From positions 54,469-118,468 of the forward strand of contig CAJUNB010000012.1 of the NCBI GenBank assembly GCA_910587635.1: a stretch of 64,000 nucleotides of DNA. The letters are read 5' to 3'. The translations under genes were made by a program, and so were the position numbers. Each line of letters begins with the position of its first letter. Position 1 is the stretch's first letter. This document shows positions 8,752-15,708 of this stretch, piece after piece. The notes under the pieces are model-generated. The model saw only the letters and a list, made by a program, of their open reading frames with translations, did not search any database and was not told the DNA's origin. Source of the DNA: an uncultured Lachnospiraceae bacterium (GTDB lineage Bacteria; Bacillota; Clostridia; Lachnospirales; Lachnospiraceae).

Positions 8752-9378
8752 ATGGAAAAGGACTACGGACAGGTCAGTGACGAAGAACTGATCGTACGTC
8801 TGCGGGACGGGGAAAACAGTATCACTGATTTTATTATGGACAAGTACAAAAATCTTGTGAGGAGCAAAGCGAAGTCTATGTATATTCTGGGGGCAGACAG
8901 TGAGGATCTGATCCAGGAGGGAATGATCGGTTTGTTTAAAGCGCTCAGGGATTACGATATCGGCAGAGATGCCAGTTTCCTGACATTTGCGGACCTGTGC
9001 ATTTCCAGGCAGATGTATACGGCAGTGCAGGCTTCCAGAAGAAAAAAACATACCCCTCTCAATTCCTATATATCCCTGTACAGTGATGTACGGGAGCGGG
9101 GAGAGTACGGAGGTGAGGAAACAGAACTGGTAAATGTACTCAGTTCCATTTCAGAGAAGAGCCCGGAGGAGGTGTGGATTGACAAGGAGAACCTGGAGCT
9201 GCTGGAGAAGACAATCGAAAGAGAGCTGAGCAGTTTTGAAAAGCAGGTACTGGATCTGTACATTACAGGTATGGGCTATGTACAGATTGCGAAAGTTCTG
9301 GGCAGAGATGAGAAATCCACAGACAATGCCCTCCAGAGAATGAAAAGTAAACTGAGAAAAGTTCAGAAATCATATTGA
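8752..9378 (+). CDS. sigH: RNA polymerase sigma-H factor (sporulation initiation)
   Basis: Sigma-70 family factor directing early sporulation and post-exponential genes. Region 2 (FIMDKYKNLVRSKAKSMY, then DLIQEGMIGLFKALRDYD) and region 4 with a helix-turn-helix (GMGYVQIAKVLGRDEKSTDNALQRMKSKL) are intact. Length 208 matches SigH (about 210-218) better than SigF/G/E/K. The position after mrnC and rlmB is the same as in Bacillus, which supports the call. AGAGGAAAAG lies 5 bases before the ATG. The stop codon overlaps the -35 box of the next promoter. Confidence 0.93.
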   Translation: MEKDYGQVSDEELIVRLRDGENSITDFIMDKYKNLVRSKAKSMYILGADSEDLIQEGMIGLFKALRDYDIGRDASFLTFADLCISRQMYTAVQASRRKKHTPLNSYISLYSDVRERGEYGGEETELVNVLSSISEKSPEEVWIDKENLELLEKTIERELSSFEKQVLDLYITGMGYVQIAKVLGRDEKSTDNALQRMKSKLRKVQKSY

Positions 9379-9403
9379 CAAAATCCGGGAAATTCGGTAC
9401 GAT
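9375..9403 (+). promoter_or_regulatory. Promoter of the tRNA-Thr gene
   Basis: A perfect TTGACA (9375-9380), a 17-base spacer and TACGAT (9398-9403), 13 bases before the tRNA. The -35 overlaps the sigH stop codon (9376-9378). Confidence 0.75.
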
Positions 9404-9416
9404 ACTAAAGGTATTT

Positions 9417-9489
<73 letters not shown>

Positions 9490-9552
9490 TCAAAAAATGC
9501 TTGTGCGGCTTGCGGAAAAGATATATTGCTATGCGGTCCGCTCGTCCGCGGT

Positions 9553-9578
9553 GAATCCTGCTTGCAGGATTCTTTTTT
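9553..9578 (+). terminator. Rho-independent terminator after tRNA-Thr
   Basis: A perfect 9-bp stem GAATCCTGC/GCAGGATTC with a TT centre is followed by six T residues. It separates the tRNA unit from deoD. A closely similar hairpin without the T run follows deoD at 10400. Confidence 0.9.
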
Positions 9579-9641
9579 CTTCTATAGGAAATTAGCGTGA
9601 AATGCAAAACGATAGTTTATAAATTGACAGGAGGAACGAAG

Positions 9642-10382
9642 ATGGCAGGTTTACCAATCCCTACACCACATAACGGCGCAAAGGAAGGAGAGATTGCAAA
9701 GACAGTATTGATGCCCGGAGATCCGCTGCGGGCGAAATATATCGCAGATACGTATCTGGAAGATGCCGTATGTTTTAATACAGTGAGAAATATGCTGGGC
9801 TATACCGGTACCTATCAGGGAAAGAAGGTTTCTGTCATGGGCGGCGGAATGGGAATACCGTCCATCGGTATCTATTCTTACGAACTGTACCATTTCTACG
9901 ATGTGGAAAATATTATTCGTATCGGTTCTGCGGGAGGCTATGCGGATGATGTGAAAATTATGGATATCGTCATTGGAATGGGTGCCTGTACGAATTCCAA
10001 CTATGCTCATCAGTTTGGGCTGCCCGGTACGTTTGCGCCCATTGCAGATTATAAGTTGATGCAGAAGGCCATTGATATTGCGAAAGAACAGGGAAAACAG
10101 GTGAAGGTAGGAAATATCCTTTCTTCTGATACCTTCTATTCGGATGATGTGACTGCAAAAGACAAATGGAAGCAGATGGGAGTGCTCGCGGTGGAGATGG
10201 AAGCGGCAGCCCTCTATATGAATGCGGCCAGGGCAGGGAAAAAGGCACTCTGCATTTTGACCATATCCGATCATCTGTATTATCCCGAGGAATTGACTGC
10301 AAAGGAGCGGGAGACAGGCTTTGGCAGTATGATGGAAATCGCTCTTGGATTGGCGTCCTCCTGTTCACTGGGGGTAGAATGA
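9642..10382 (+). CDS. deoD: Purine-nucleoside phosphorylase, DeoD type
   Basis: Phosphorolysis of purine (deoxy)nucleosides to base and (deoxy)ribose 1-phosphate in purine salvage. The family phosphate/ribose-binding segments are visible: VLMPGDPLRAKYIA, the glycine-rich VMGGGMGIPS, RIGSAGG, and the substrate-binding VEMEAAALY followed by ISDHLYY. Length 246 is normal for the hexameric bacterial class. The start at 9642 follows AGGAGGA by 5 bases and gives MAGLPIPTPHN. The gene is single, bracketed by a terminator on each side. Confidence 0.95.
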   Translation: MAGLPIPTPHNGAKEGEIAKTVLMPGDPLRAKYIADTYLEDAVCFNTVRNMLGYTGTYQGKKVSVMGGGMGIPSIGIYSYELYHFYDVENIIRIGSAGGYADDVKIMDIVIGMGACTNSNYAHQFGLPGTFAPIADYKLMQKAIDIAKEQGKQVKVGNILSSDTFYSDDVTAKDKWKQMGVLAVEMEAAALYMNAARAGKKALCILTISDHLYYPEELTAKERETGFGSMMEIALGLASSCSLGVE

Positions 10383-10399
10383 CTTGATATATGAAATCG

Positions 10400-10418
10400 A
10401 ATCCTGCTGTACAGGATT
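10400..10418 (+). other. Hairpin directly after deoD
   Basis: AATCCTG/CAGGATT with a 5-base loop begins 18 bases after the deoD stop. No T run follows, so it may protect or pause the transcript rather than end it. Its stem nearly repeats the tRNA terminator at 9553-9572. Confidence 0.4.
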
Positions 10419-10474
10419 TGCTGCACATAAGCAGACTGCGATAGCAATAAATTTTGTTGAGAAATATGCATAAT

Positions 10475-10508
10475 AAAAGGACCTGCATGACGGTACAGGT
10501 CCTTTTTT
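10475..10508. terminator. Bidirectional terminator between deoD and rpsT
   Basis: AAAAGGACCTG pairs with CAGGTCCTTTT around a 10-base loop. It is followed by a T run on both strands, so it can end deoD transcription (+) and rpsT transcription (-), whose genes converge here. Confidence 0.9.
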
Positions 10509-10612
10509 ATACGCAGAGATGCATCATACAGAAATTAGCTGCTAACGCAGCACACACCCCACGTAGTGAACAGGGGAAAAACTTCTCCTGCCCGATATTA
10601 TCAAATAAATTG

Positions 10613-10876
10613 TCAGGCCATTTTGTTGACAGCCAGGTTCAAACGCGAAATTTTTCTGGAAGCAGTATTCTTGTGAAGAACTCCCTTATGGGCTGCTTTT
10701 GCAATGATAGAAGTAGCGTTCACCAGAGCTGCCTTTGCAGCTTCCTGATCATTTGCAACGACTGCAGCTTCCACTTTCTTTGTGGCAGTCTTTACACTTG
10801 TCTTGATCGCTTTGTTTCTTTCCATCTTCTTGCGGTTCACAAGAATCCTCTTCTTTGCGGATTTGATATTAGCCAA
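10613..10876 (-). CDS. rpsT: 30S ribosomal protein S20
   Basis: Primary 16S rRNA-binding protein of the small subunit. The 87-residue, Lys/Ala-rich sequence begins MANIKSAKKRILVNRKKMER and ends KISRLNLAVNKMA, both typical of S20. It is the only gene on the minus strand. Its site AGGAGGTG lies 8 bases before the ATG and a consensus promoter lies about 90 bases upstream. The arrangement rpsT divergent from gpr-spoIIP-lepA-hemW is the same in Bacillus. Confidence 0.98.
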   Translation of the reverse strand: MANIKSAKKRILVNRKKMERNKAIKTSVKTATKKVEAAVVANDQEAAKAALVNATSIIAKAAHKGVLHKNTASRKISRLNLAVNKMA

Positions 10877-10966
10877 GATCTACACCTCCTATAGTATATT
10901 TCGTTTTTTTCAGAAGATGTTTCATTAAAGCCGGACACGGACGTTCTAATGTAAACATATGCATAT

Positions 10967-10995
10967 ATTATAGGTAAGGCCAGGTTTTCTGTCAA
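10967..10995 (-). promoter_or_regulatory. Consensus promoter of rpsT
   Basis: On the minus strand: TTGACA (10995-10990), 17-base spacer, TATAAT (10972-10967). Both boxes are perfect. The leader to the start codon is about 85 nt; S20 leaders are sites of autoregulation in other bacteria, but no specific element is recognised here. Confidence 0.88.
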
Positions 10996-11223
10996 TACAT
11001 AATTTTGATAATTTAGTAGAAAATAGTTATAGCAAACGGCAATAACCAAAGTCGTTTCCTAATACGATTCACGGCTCGTGAATGTACTGAACTGTGCATT
11101 CCGTAAGATTGTGACGCAGGCGTGAGGGGCGATTTTTGCGCAGCAAAACTGAACTGTAACATGCAGAAATGAATATGATAGAGAAAATGCAGCGTAAGCT
11201 GGGAAAGAAACAGGGATTTTCAG
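10996..11223 (+). other. Gene-free region upstream of gpr with several hairpins
   Basis: Together with the rpsT leader this makes a 347-bp gap between divergent genes. It holds a possible weak promoter (TTGATA 11005-11010, 17 bases, TATAGC), a perfect hairpin ATTCACG-GCT-CGTGAAT (11067-11083), a second hairpin TTTTGC-GCA-GCAAAA (11134-11148), and the 9-mer CTGAACTGT twice (from 11088 and from 11148). No clear forespore sigma promoter for gpr is seen. The second hairpin shares its plan with one upstream of lepA. Confidence 0.5.
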
Positions 11224-12132
11224 ATGAGTTGTTTTCAGGTTAGGACAGATTTGGCGTTGGAAGCAAGGGAGAGCATTGAAAAGGCGCAAGAGGGACTACA
11301 CGGTATTTCTGTAGAAGAGTATGACAGAGAAGAAATACAGGTGCATATCACCAAGGTAGTGATTTCCTCTAAAAACGGAGCGAAAGCGATGAATAAGCCC
11401 ATGGGGAATTATATTACGCTGGAGGCTCCCGCCATGCAGGAAGCGGATGAGGACTATCACAGGGAAATTTCGGAAGAACTGGCAAAACAGATACGGGATA
11501 TTATTCCCGGCGCAGATACAGAGCAGTCCATACTTGTAGTTGGACTTGGAAACAGAGATGTGACAGCGGATGCCCTGGGGCCGGGGGTAGTGGATAATCT
11601 GTTTGTCACAAGGCATATCGTTCGGGAATATGGAAAGGCAGCCTACGATAAAGAACGAATGAATTTGGTCAGTGGTATTGTGCCGGGGGTAATGGCAGCC
11701 ACCGGTATGGAAGCCGCAGAAATTGTCAGAGGGGTTGTAGAGCAGACAGAGCCGGATCTGGTCATTGTGGTAGATGCACTGGCAGCCAGAAGTACGAAAC
11801 GGCTAAACAGAACGATACAGATAACCGATACGGGCATTCAGCCCGGTTCCGGTGTGGGAAATCACAGAAACGCTCTGACAAAGGAAAGTCTGGGAGTACC
11901 GGTGATTGCCATAGGTGTTCCCACTGTCGTGGATGCGGCGACCATTGTGGGGGATGCGATAGAGAAACTGGAGCAGGAGACGGAAAGTCAGGAACGAATG
12001 ATCCGACCGGACAGAATACGGACGATGTCGGAGCTGAACAATATGTATGTGACAGGCAAGAATATAGATGAAGTGATCAAACGGTTGAGTTTTACAATTT
12101 CTGAGGCATTAAACATCGCACTTGAGTTATAA
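11224..12132 (+). CDS. gpr: Germination (spore) protease GPR
   Basis: Aspartic-type endopeptidase (family A25) that degrades small acid-soluble spore proteins when the spore germinates; it is made as a zymogen in the forespore. The N-terminal VRTDLALEARE marks the mature-enzyme end. VVGLGNRDVTADALGP, GIVPGVMAATGMEAAEIV and PGSGVGNHRNAL are family-typical blocks. At 302 residues it is slightly shorter than the Bacillus protein, mainly because of a very short propeptide. The ribosome site is weak (GGGAT). It is followed by spoIIP after 29 bases. Confidence 0.95.
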   Translation: MSCFQVRTDLALEARESIEKAQEGLHGISVEEYDREEIQVHITKVVISSKNGAKAMNKPMGNYITLEAPAMQEADEDYHREISEELAKQIRDIIPGADTEQSILVVGLGNRDVTADALGPGVVDNLFVTRHIVREYGKAAYDKERMNLVSGIVPGVMAATGMEAAEIVRGVVEQTEPDLVIVVDALAARSTKRLNRTIQITDTGIQPGSGVGNHRNALTKESLGVPVIAIGVPTVVDAATIVGDAIEKLEQETESQERMIRPDRIRTMSELNNMYVTGKNIDEVIKRLSFTISEALNIALEL

Positions 12133-12161
12133 AAGGACACCTCTAACGCATATACTTGTCT

Positions 12162-13454
12162 ATGCAGATAATCAGTTTGAAAAACAGCATAGGGCAGAAA
12201 CGAAGAAGAGACAAAAAGAAATATGTATTTGCAGGACTGTTCGTTTTGATATGCAGTTTTGCATTCGGACATGGATTTGACACAGAGGCAGTCAATTCCT
12301 TTCATTTTCAGGACGAGATAATAAGAGAAGTACAGGAAAGAACGTACCGGACGTATCTTCCTGTATTTTCTTTTATTGAGGATGGCATGCGGAAAGAAAG
12401 GGATGGAACTGTTGTCATGCAGCCTTTTGCAGACTTTTTTCCTCTGTATGAATATGCAGCTCTTCATTTTGAGTCACCAACCCAGACGGAGAGCCAGAGT
12501 ATCATAGATGAAATAATAGAGGGAGAGGAGCTTCATGATAAAGAACAGGAAGAGCTGGATCTGGATACAGATCTGATCGAAGCGATTCGTAAGGAAAATG
12601 AGGATTCCAAACAGAAGGAGAAAGAGGAGCAGCAGGAGGAAGTGGAGTTTGCCGAAGCAGATAAAGTGCTTTCGATAGACAGAGAAGCGTTACAGGATTT
12701 CGACAGACTTGTGAAAGATTTCTATGCAGTGGACAGCACCACTTACATTGGCCGGGATCAGCTGGATGTAAATAAGCTGTCAGGGAAGGACATGACTTTA
12801 CAGCAGACAGACAATTCCGTGCCCCAGATACTGATTTACCATACCCATTCTCAGGAAAGCTTCGTAGACTCTGTGCCGGGAGACGACATGACGACGATCA
12901 TGGGAGCAGGAGAGAGGCTGGCGCAGGTCCTCAGAGATAAATATGGTTTCAATGTCATTCACTATGCCGGAAAGTTTGATGTGGAAAGCAGAGATTATGC
13001 ATATTCCAATGCGGCTCCGGCGTTGGAGGCGCTGCTGCAGGAAAATCCCAGTATCGAAGTCATTATCGATCTGCACAGAGATGAGGTCCCGGCGGACAGA
13101 AAACTGGTAACAGATATCGGTGGGCGCCCCACAGCAAAGTTCATGTTTTTTAACGGATTGTCCAGAACAAATAAGACGGGAGAAATCGAATATTTACAAA
13201 ATCCCAATCTGGACGAAAACCTGGCTTTTTCTTTTCAGATGCAGATGGTAAGCAATGAGTATTATCCGGGTATTACAAGGAAAATCTACCTGAAAGGATA
13301 TCGGTACAATATGCATTATCGCGGTAAGACATTGCTGATAGAACTGGGCGCCCAGACCAATACTGTGGAAGAAATCATGAATGCCTGTGACCCGTTGGCA
13401 CATATCCTTTCTCTTGTCCTCACCGGAGAAGAATCGAATTCGGCACCAGGTTAG
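12162..13454 (+). CDS. spoIIP: Stage II sporulation protein P (peptidoglycan amidase/endopeptidase)
   Basis: Membrane-anchored murein hydrolase of the SpoIID-M-P complex that thins septal peptidoglycan during engulfment. The N-terminus is basic followed by one membrane span (YVFAGLFVLICSFAFG, about 23-38). An acidic Glu-rich linker (about 105-170) leads to the catalytic domain with PQILIYHTHSQESF, where the His residues are zinc or catalytic candidates, and IDLHRDEVPADR. The ATG at 12162 has no close ribosome site (AAAAGGAC is 22 bases away); TTG 12156 is an alternative. In Bacillus yqxA follows; here a structured gene-free region takes that place. Confidence 0.93.
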   Translation: MQIISLKNSIGQKRRRDKKKYVFAGLFVLICSFAFGHGFDTEAVNSFHFQDEIIREVQERTYRTYLPVFSFIEDGMRKERDGTVVMQPFADFFPLYEYAALHFESPTQTESQSIIDEIIEGEELHDKEQEELDLDTDLIEAIRKENEDSKQKEKEEQQEEVEFAEADKVLSIDREALQDFDRLVKDFYAVDSTTYIGRDQLDVNKLSGKDMTLQQTDNSVPQILIYHTHSQESFVDSVPGDDMTTIMGAGERLAQVLRDKYGFNVIHYAGKFDVESRDYAYSNAAPALEALLQENPSIEVIIDLHRDEVPADRKLVTDIGGRPTAKFMFFNGLSRTNKTGEIEYLQNPNLDENLAFSFQMQMVSNEYYPGITRKIYLKGYRYNMHYRGKTLLIELGAQTNTVEEIMNACDPLAHILSLVLTGEESNSAPG

Positions 13455-13473
13455 AATCGAAGCAGATGCCATA

Positions 13474-13502
13474 TTGCATTGCGAATAAGAAGCTGATATA
13501 AT
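13474..13502 (+). promoter_or_regulatory. Predicted promoter of the structured region and lepA
   Basis: TTGCAT (13474-13479), a 17-base spacer, and TATAAT (13497-13502) preceded by TG, giving the extended -10 TGATATAAT. Transcription would start near 13509 and run through about 384 bases of structured sequence before the lepA start codon. The -35 is poor but the extended -10 is perfect. Confidence 0.6.
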
Positions 13503-13526
13503 ATGCGCGAAAGCAATGAGCAGTGC

Positions 13527-13583
13527 CAAAACAATAGATGACGATTTGACTGCTTACAGTCAAAATCGGCAGATATTGTTTTG
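13527..13583 (+). other. Nested stem-loop with a purine-rich internal loop
   Basis: The outer stem CAAAACAATA/TATTGTTTTG is 10 bp and perfect. The inner stem CGATTTGACTG/CAGTCAAAATCG is 11 bp with one bulged A and a CTTA loop. Between them is an internal loop GATGA opposite GCAGA. This size and symmetry are unlikely by chance and fit a folded RNA. Confidence 0.65.
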
Positions 13584-13640
13584 ATAGGGCGAAGCCCGTG
13601 AGTGAAAGAGCGCAGCTCTTGAACGAGTATTGCGAATCTT

Positions 13641-13820
13641 GACCTGAGGAGGGGCCCGCTGGCGGGAGGAGCCCTGAGGTCTCTGAGAGGGAGCCTGCAA
13701 GGAAGTAAAAGACCTGAGGAGGGGCCCGCTGGCGGGAGGAGCCCTGAGGTCTCTGAGAGGGAGCCTGCAAGGAAGTAAAAGACCTGAGGAAGGGCCCGCT
13801 GGCGGGAGGAGCCCTGAGGT
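13641..13820 (+). repeat. 70-bp direct tandem repeat, 2.6 copies
   Basis: Copies at 13641-13710, 13711-13780 and 13781-13820 (first 40 bases only). The copies are identical except for one G to A change at 13791. Each unit can fold: GACCT (1-5) with AGGTC (37-41), enclosing CCCG-CTGG-CGGG and GGG/CCC pairs. On the minus strand each such hairpin is followed by TTTT, giving a terminator-like shape. There are no unique spacers, so it is not a CRISPR array. Confidence 0.93.
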
Positions 13821-13892
13821 CCGGTTTCCCGGTTCAGCACTGCTGACGTGAGAGTAGGGAACGAAGGTAACTACTTAAGGATGGAGAACGAA

Positions 13893-15707
13893 ATGACATA
13901 TGAAGATCAGAGCAAAATCAGAAATTTTTGCATTATAGCACATATAGATCACGGTAAATCCACACTGGCGGACAGGATAATCGAAAAGACGGGGCTTCTC
14001 ACGGAGCGGGAGATGCAGTCTCAGGTGTTGGACAATATGGAACTGGAACGGGAACGGGGTATTACGATCAAGTCTCAGGCAGTACGTATCGTGTATAAGG
14101 CAAAGGACGGAGAAGAGTATATCCTGAACCTGATCGATACACCCGGACACGTGGACTTCAATTATGAAGTGAGCCGGAGCCTTGCCGCCTGTGACGGTGC
14201 GGTACTTGTGGTAGATGCGGCGCAGGGGATTGAAGCACAGACGTTGGCGAATGTCTATCTGGCGCTGGATCACGACCTGGACGTATTTCCGGTCATCAAT
14301 AAAATCGACCTGCCAAGCGCAGAACCACAGAGAGTCATGGATGAGATCGAGGATGTGATCGGTCTGGAAGCGCAGGATGCGCCTCTTATTTCTGCCAAAA
14401 ACGGGATTGGTATTGAGGAAGTATTAGAGCATATCGTAACGAAAATTCCGGCTCCAAAAGGAGATCCACAGGCACCTTTATCGGCACTGATTTTCGATTC
14501 TCTCTACGATTCTTATAAGGGTGTTATTATTTTCTGCAGAATGATGGACGGTACTGTGGAAAAGGGCAGAGTAATCAGGATGATGGCTACAGGAGCACAG
14601 GCGGAAGTGGTGGAAGTGGGATACTTCGGAGCAGGGCAGTTCATACCCTGTGACAGCCTGAGCGCCGGTATGGTGGGCTATATTACGGCTTCCATTAAAA
14701 ATGTAAAAGATACGATGGTGGGAGATACGGTAACAGATGCCGCCAATCCGTGCCAGACGCCTTTACCGGGATACAAAGAAGTGACACCCATGGTATATTG
14801 CGGTATGTATCCTGCTGACGGAGCAAAATATCCCGATCTTCGGGATGCCCTAGAAAAGTTGCAGTTAAACGATGCTTCCCTCCGCTATGAGCCGGAGACT
14901 TCCATAGCCCTTGGGTTTGGTTTTCGCTGTGGTTTCCTCGGGTTGCTCCATCTGGAGATTATCCAGGAGCGTCTGGAGAGAGAATACAATCTGGACTTGG
15001 TTACAACGGCACCAAGTGTTATCTATCGGGTATACAAGACAAACGGAGAGATGATAGAACTGACGAATCCTTCTAATCTGCCGGATCCTACAGAGATCGA
15101 CTATATGGAAGAGCCTGTCGTAGATGCGGAAATTATGGTGACAAAGGAGTTCGTAGGGGCGATTATGGAACTGTGCCAGGAGCGCAGGGGCCGTTATAAC
15201 AGCATGGAATATATGGAAGAGACACGGGCGTTGCTGCGCTATGAACTGCCATTGAATGAAATTATTTATGATTTTTTCGACGCATTGAAGTCCCGTTCCA
15301 GAGGATATGCCTCCTTCGATTATGAACTGAAAGGCTACGAGCGTTCGGAGATGGTGAAGCTGGATATTCTGATCAACAGAGAGGAAGTGGATGCCCTTTC
15401 TTTTATCGTACACAGTGAGAGCGCCTACGAGCGAGGCAGAAAAATGTGCGAAAAACTGAAAGAAGAAATTCCAAGGCACTTGTTTGAAATACCGATACAG
15501 GCGGCGGTAGGCGGCAAGATCATTGCCAGAGAGACTGTGAAGGCCATGCGAAAAGATGTTCTCGCCAAGTGCTATGGCGGGGATATTACCCGTAAGAAAA
15601 AGCTGCTGGAAAAGCAGAAGGAAGGCAAAAAACGGATGCGTCAGATCGGGAATGTGGAGGTTCCACAGAAGGCGTTTATGAGTGTATTGAAGCTGGATGA
15701 TAAATAA
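13893..15707 (+). CDS. lepA: Elongation factor 4 (LepA), ribosome back-translocase GTPase
   Basis: Translational GTPase acting on ribosomes, linked to back-translocation and subunit biogenesis. G1 is AHIDHGKST (16-24), G3 is DTPGHVDF, G4 is NKIDLP. The C-terminal LepA-specific domain is complete, including KAMRKDVLAKCYGGDITRKKKLLEKQ. Of the in-frame starts (GTG 13848, ATG 13881, ATG 13893), the last has GGAG six bases upstream and gives the usual 604-residue length. hemW follows directly. Confidence 0.97.
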   Translation: MTYEDQSKIRNFCIIAHIDHGKSTLADRIIEKTGLLTEREMQSQVLDNMELERERGITIKSQAVRIVYKAKDGEEYILNLIDTPGHVDFNYEVSRSLAACDGAVLVVDAAQGIEAQTLANVYLALDHDLDVFPVINKIDLPSAEPQRVMDEIEDVIGLEAQDAPLISAKNGIGIEEVLEHIVTKIPAPKGDPQAPLSALIFDSLYDSYKGVIIFCRMMDGTVEKGRVIRMMATGAQAEVVEVGYFGAGQFIPCDSLSAGMVGYITASIKNVKDTMVGDTVTDAANPCQTPLPGYKEVTPMVYCGMYPADGAKYPDLRDALEKLQLNDASLRYEPETSIALGFGFRCGFLGLLHLEIIQERLEREYNLDLVTTAPSVIYRVYKTNGEMIELTNPSNLPDPTEIDYMEEPVVDAEIMVTKEFVGAIMELCQERRGRYNSMEYMEETRALLRYELPLNEIIYDFFDALKSRSRGYASFDYELKGYERSEMVKLDILINREEVDALSFIVHSESAYERGRKMCEKLKEEIPRHLFEIPIQAAVGGKIIARETVKAMRKDVLAKCYGGDITRKKKLLEKQKEGKKRMRQIGNVEVPQKAFMSVLKLDDK

Positions 15708-15708
15708 G

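Larger units (their letters stand above)
13509..13892 (+). ncRNA. Candidate structured RNA or long structured lepA leader
   Basis: No protein-like frame is present on either strand between spoIIP and lepA. In order the sequence offers: a long two-part stem (13527-13583), the hairpin GGGC-GAA-GCCC (13587-13597), AAGAGC-GCA-GCTCTT (13606-13620), two full and one partial copy of a 70-bp unit that itself folds (13641-13820), and TCAGCA-C-TGCTGA (13834-13846) shortly before the lepA ribosome site. A promoter-like sequence stands directly upstream. It does not match a riboswitch or ribosomal leader that I recognise. It may instead be a chance cluster of genome repeats. Confidence 0.4.

Noticed and set aside
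10454..10894. Open frame of 146 codons on the + strand across rpsT
   Set aside because: It is antisense to the clear S20 gene, is Cys/Phe/Leu/Ser-rich and lacks a ribosome site.
13436..13449. Sequence GAATTCGGCACCAG, close to a common cDNA-library EcoRI adaptor (GAATTCGGCACGAG)
   Set aside because: It differs by one base, lies in frame in the last codons of spoIIP, and the sequence continues without a break into the following region, so coincidence is more likely than vector contamination.
13641..13820. Tandem repeat as a possible CRISPR array
   Set aside because: Copies are directly adjacent with no unique spacers, the unit is 70 bp, and no cas genes are present.
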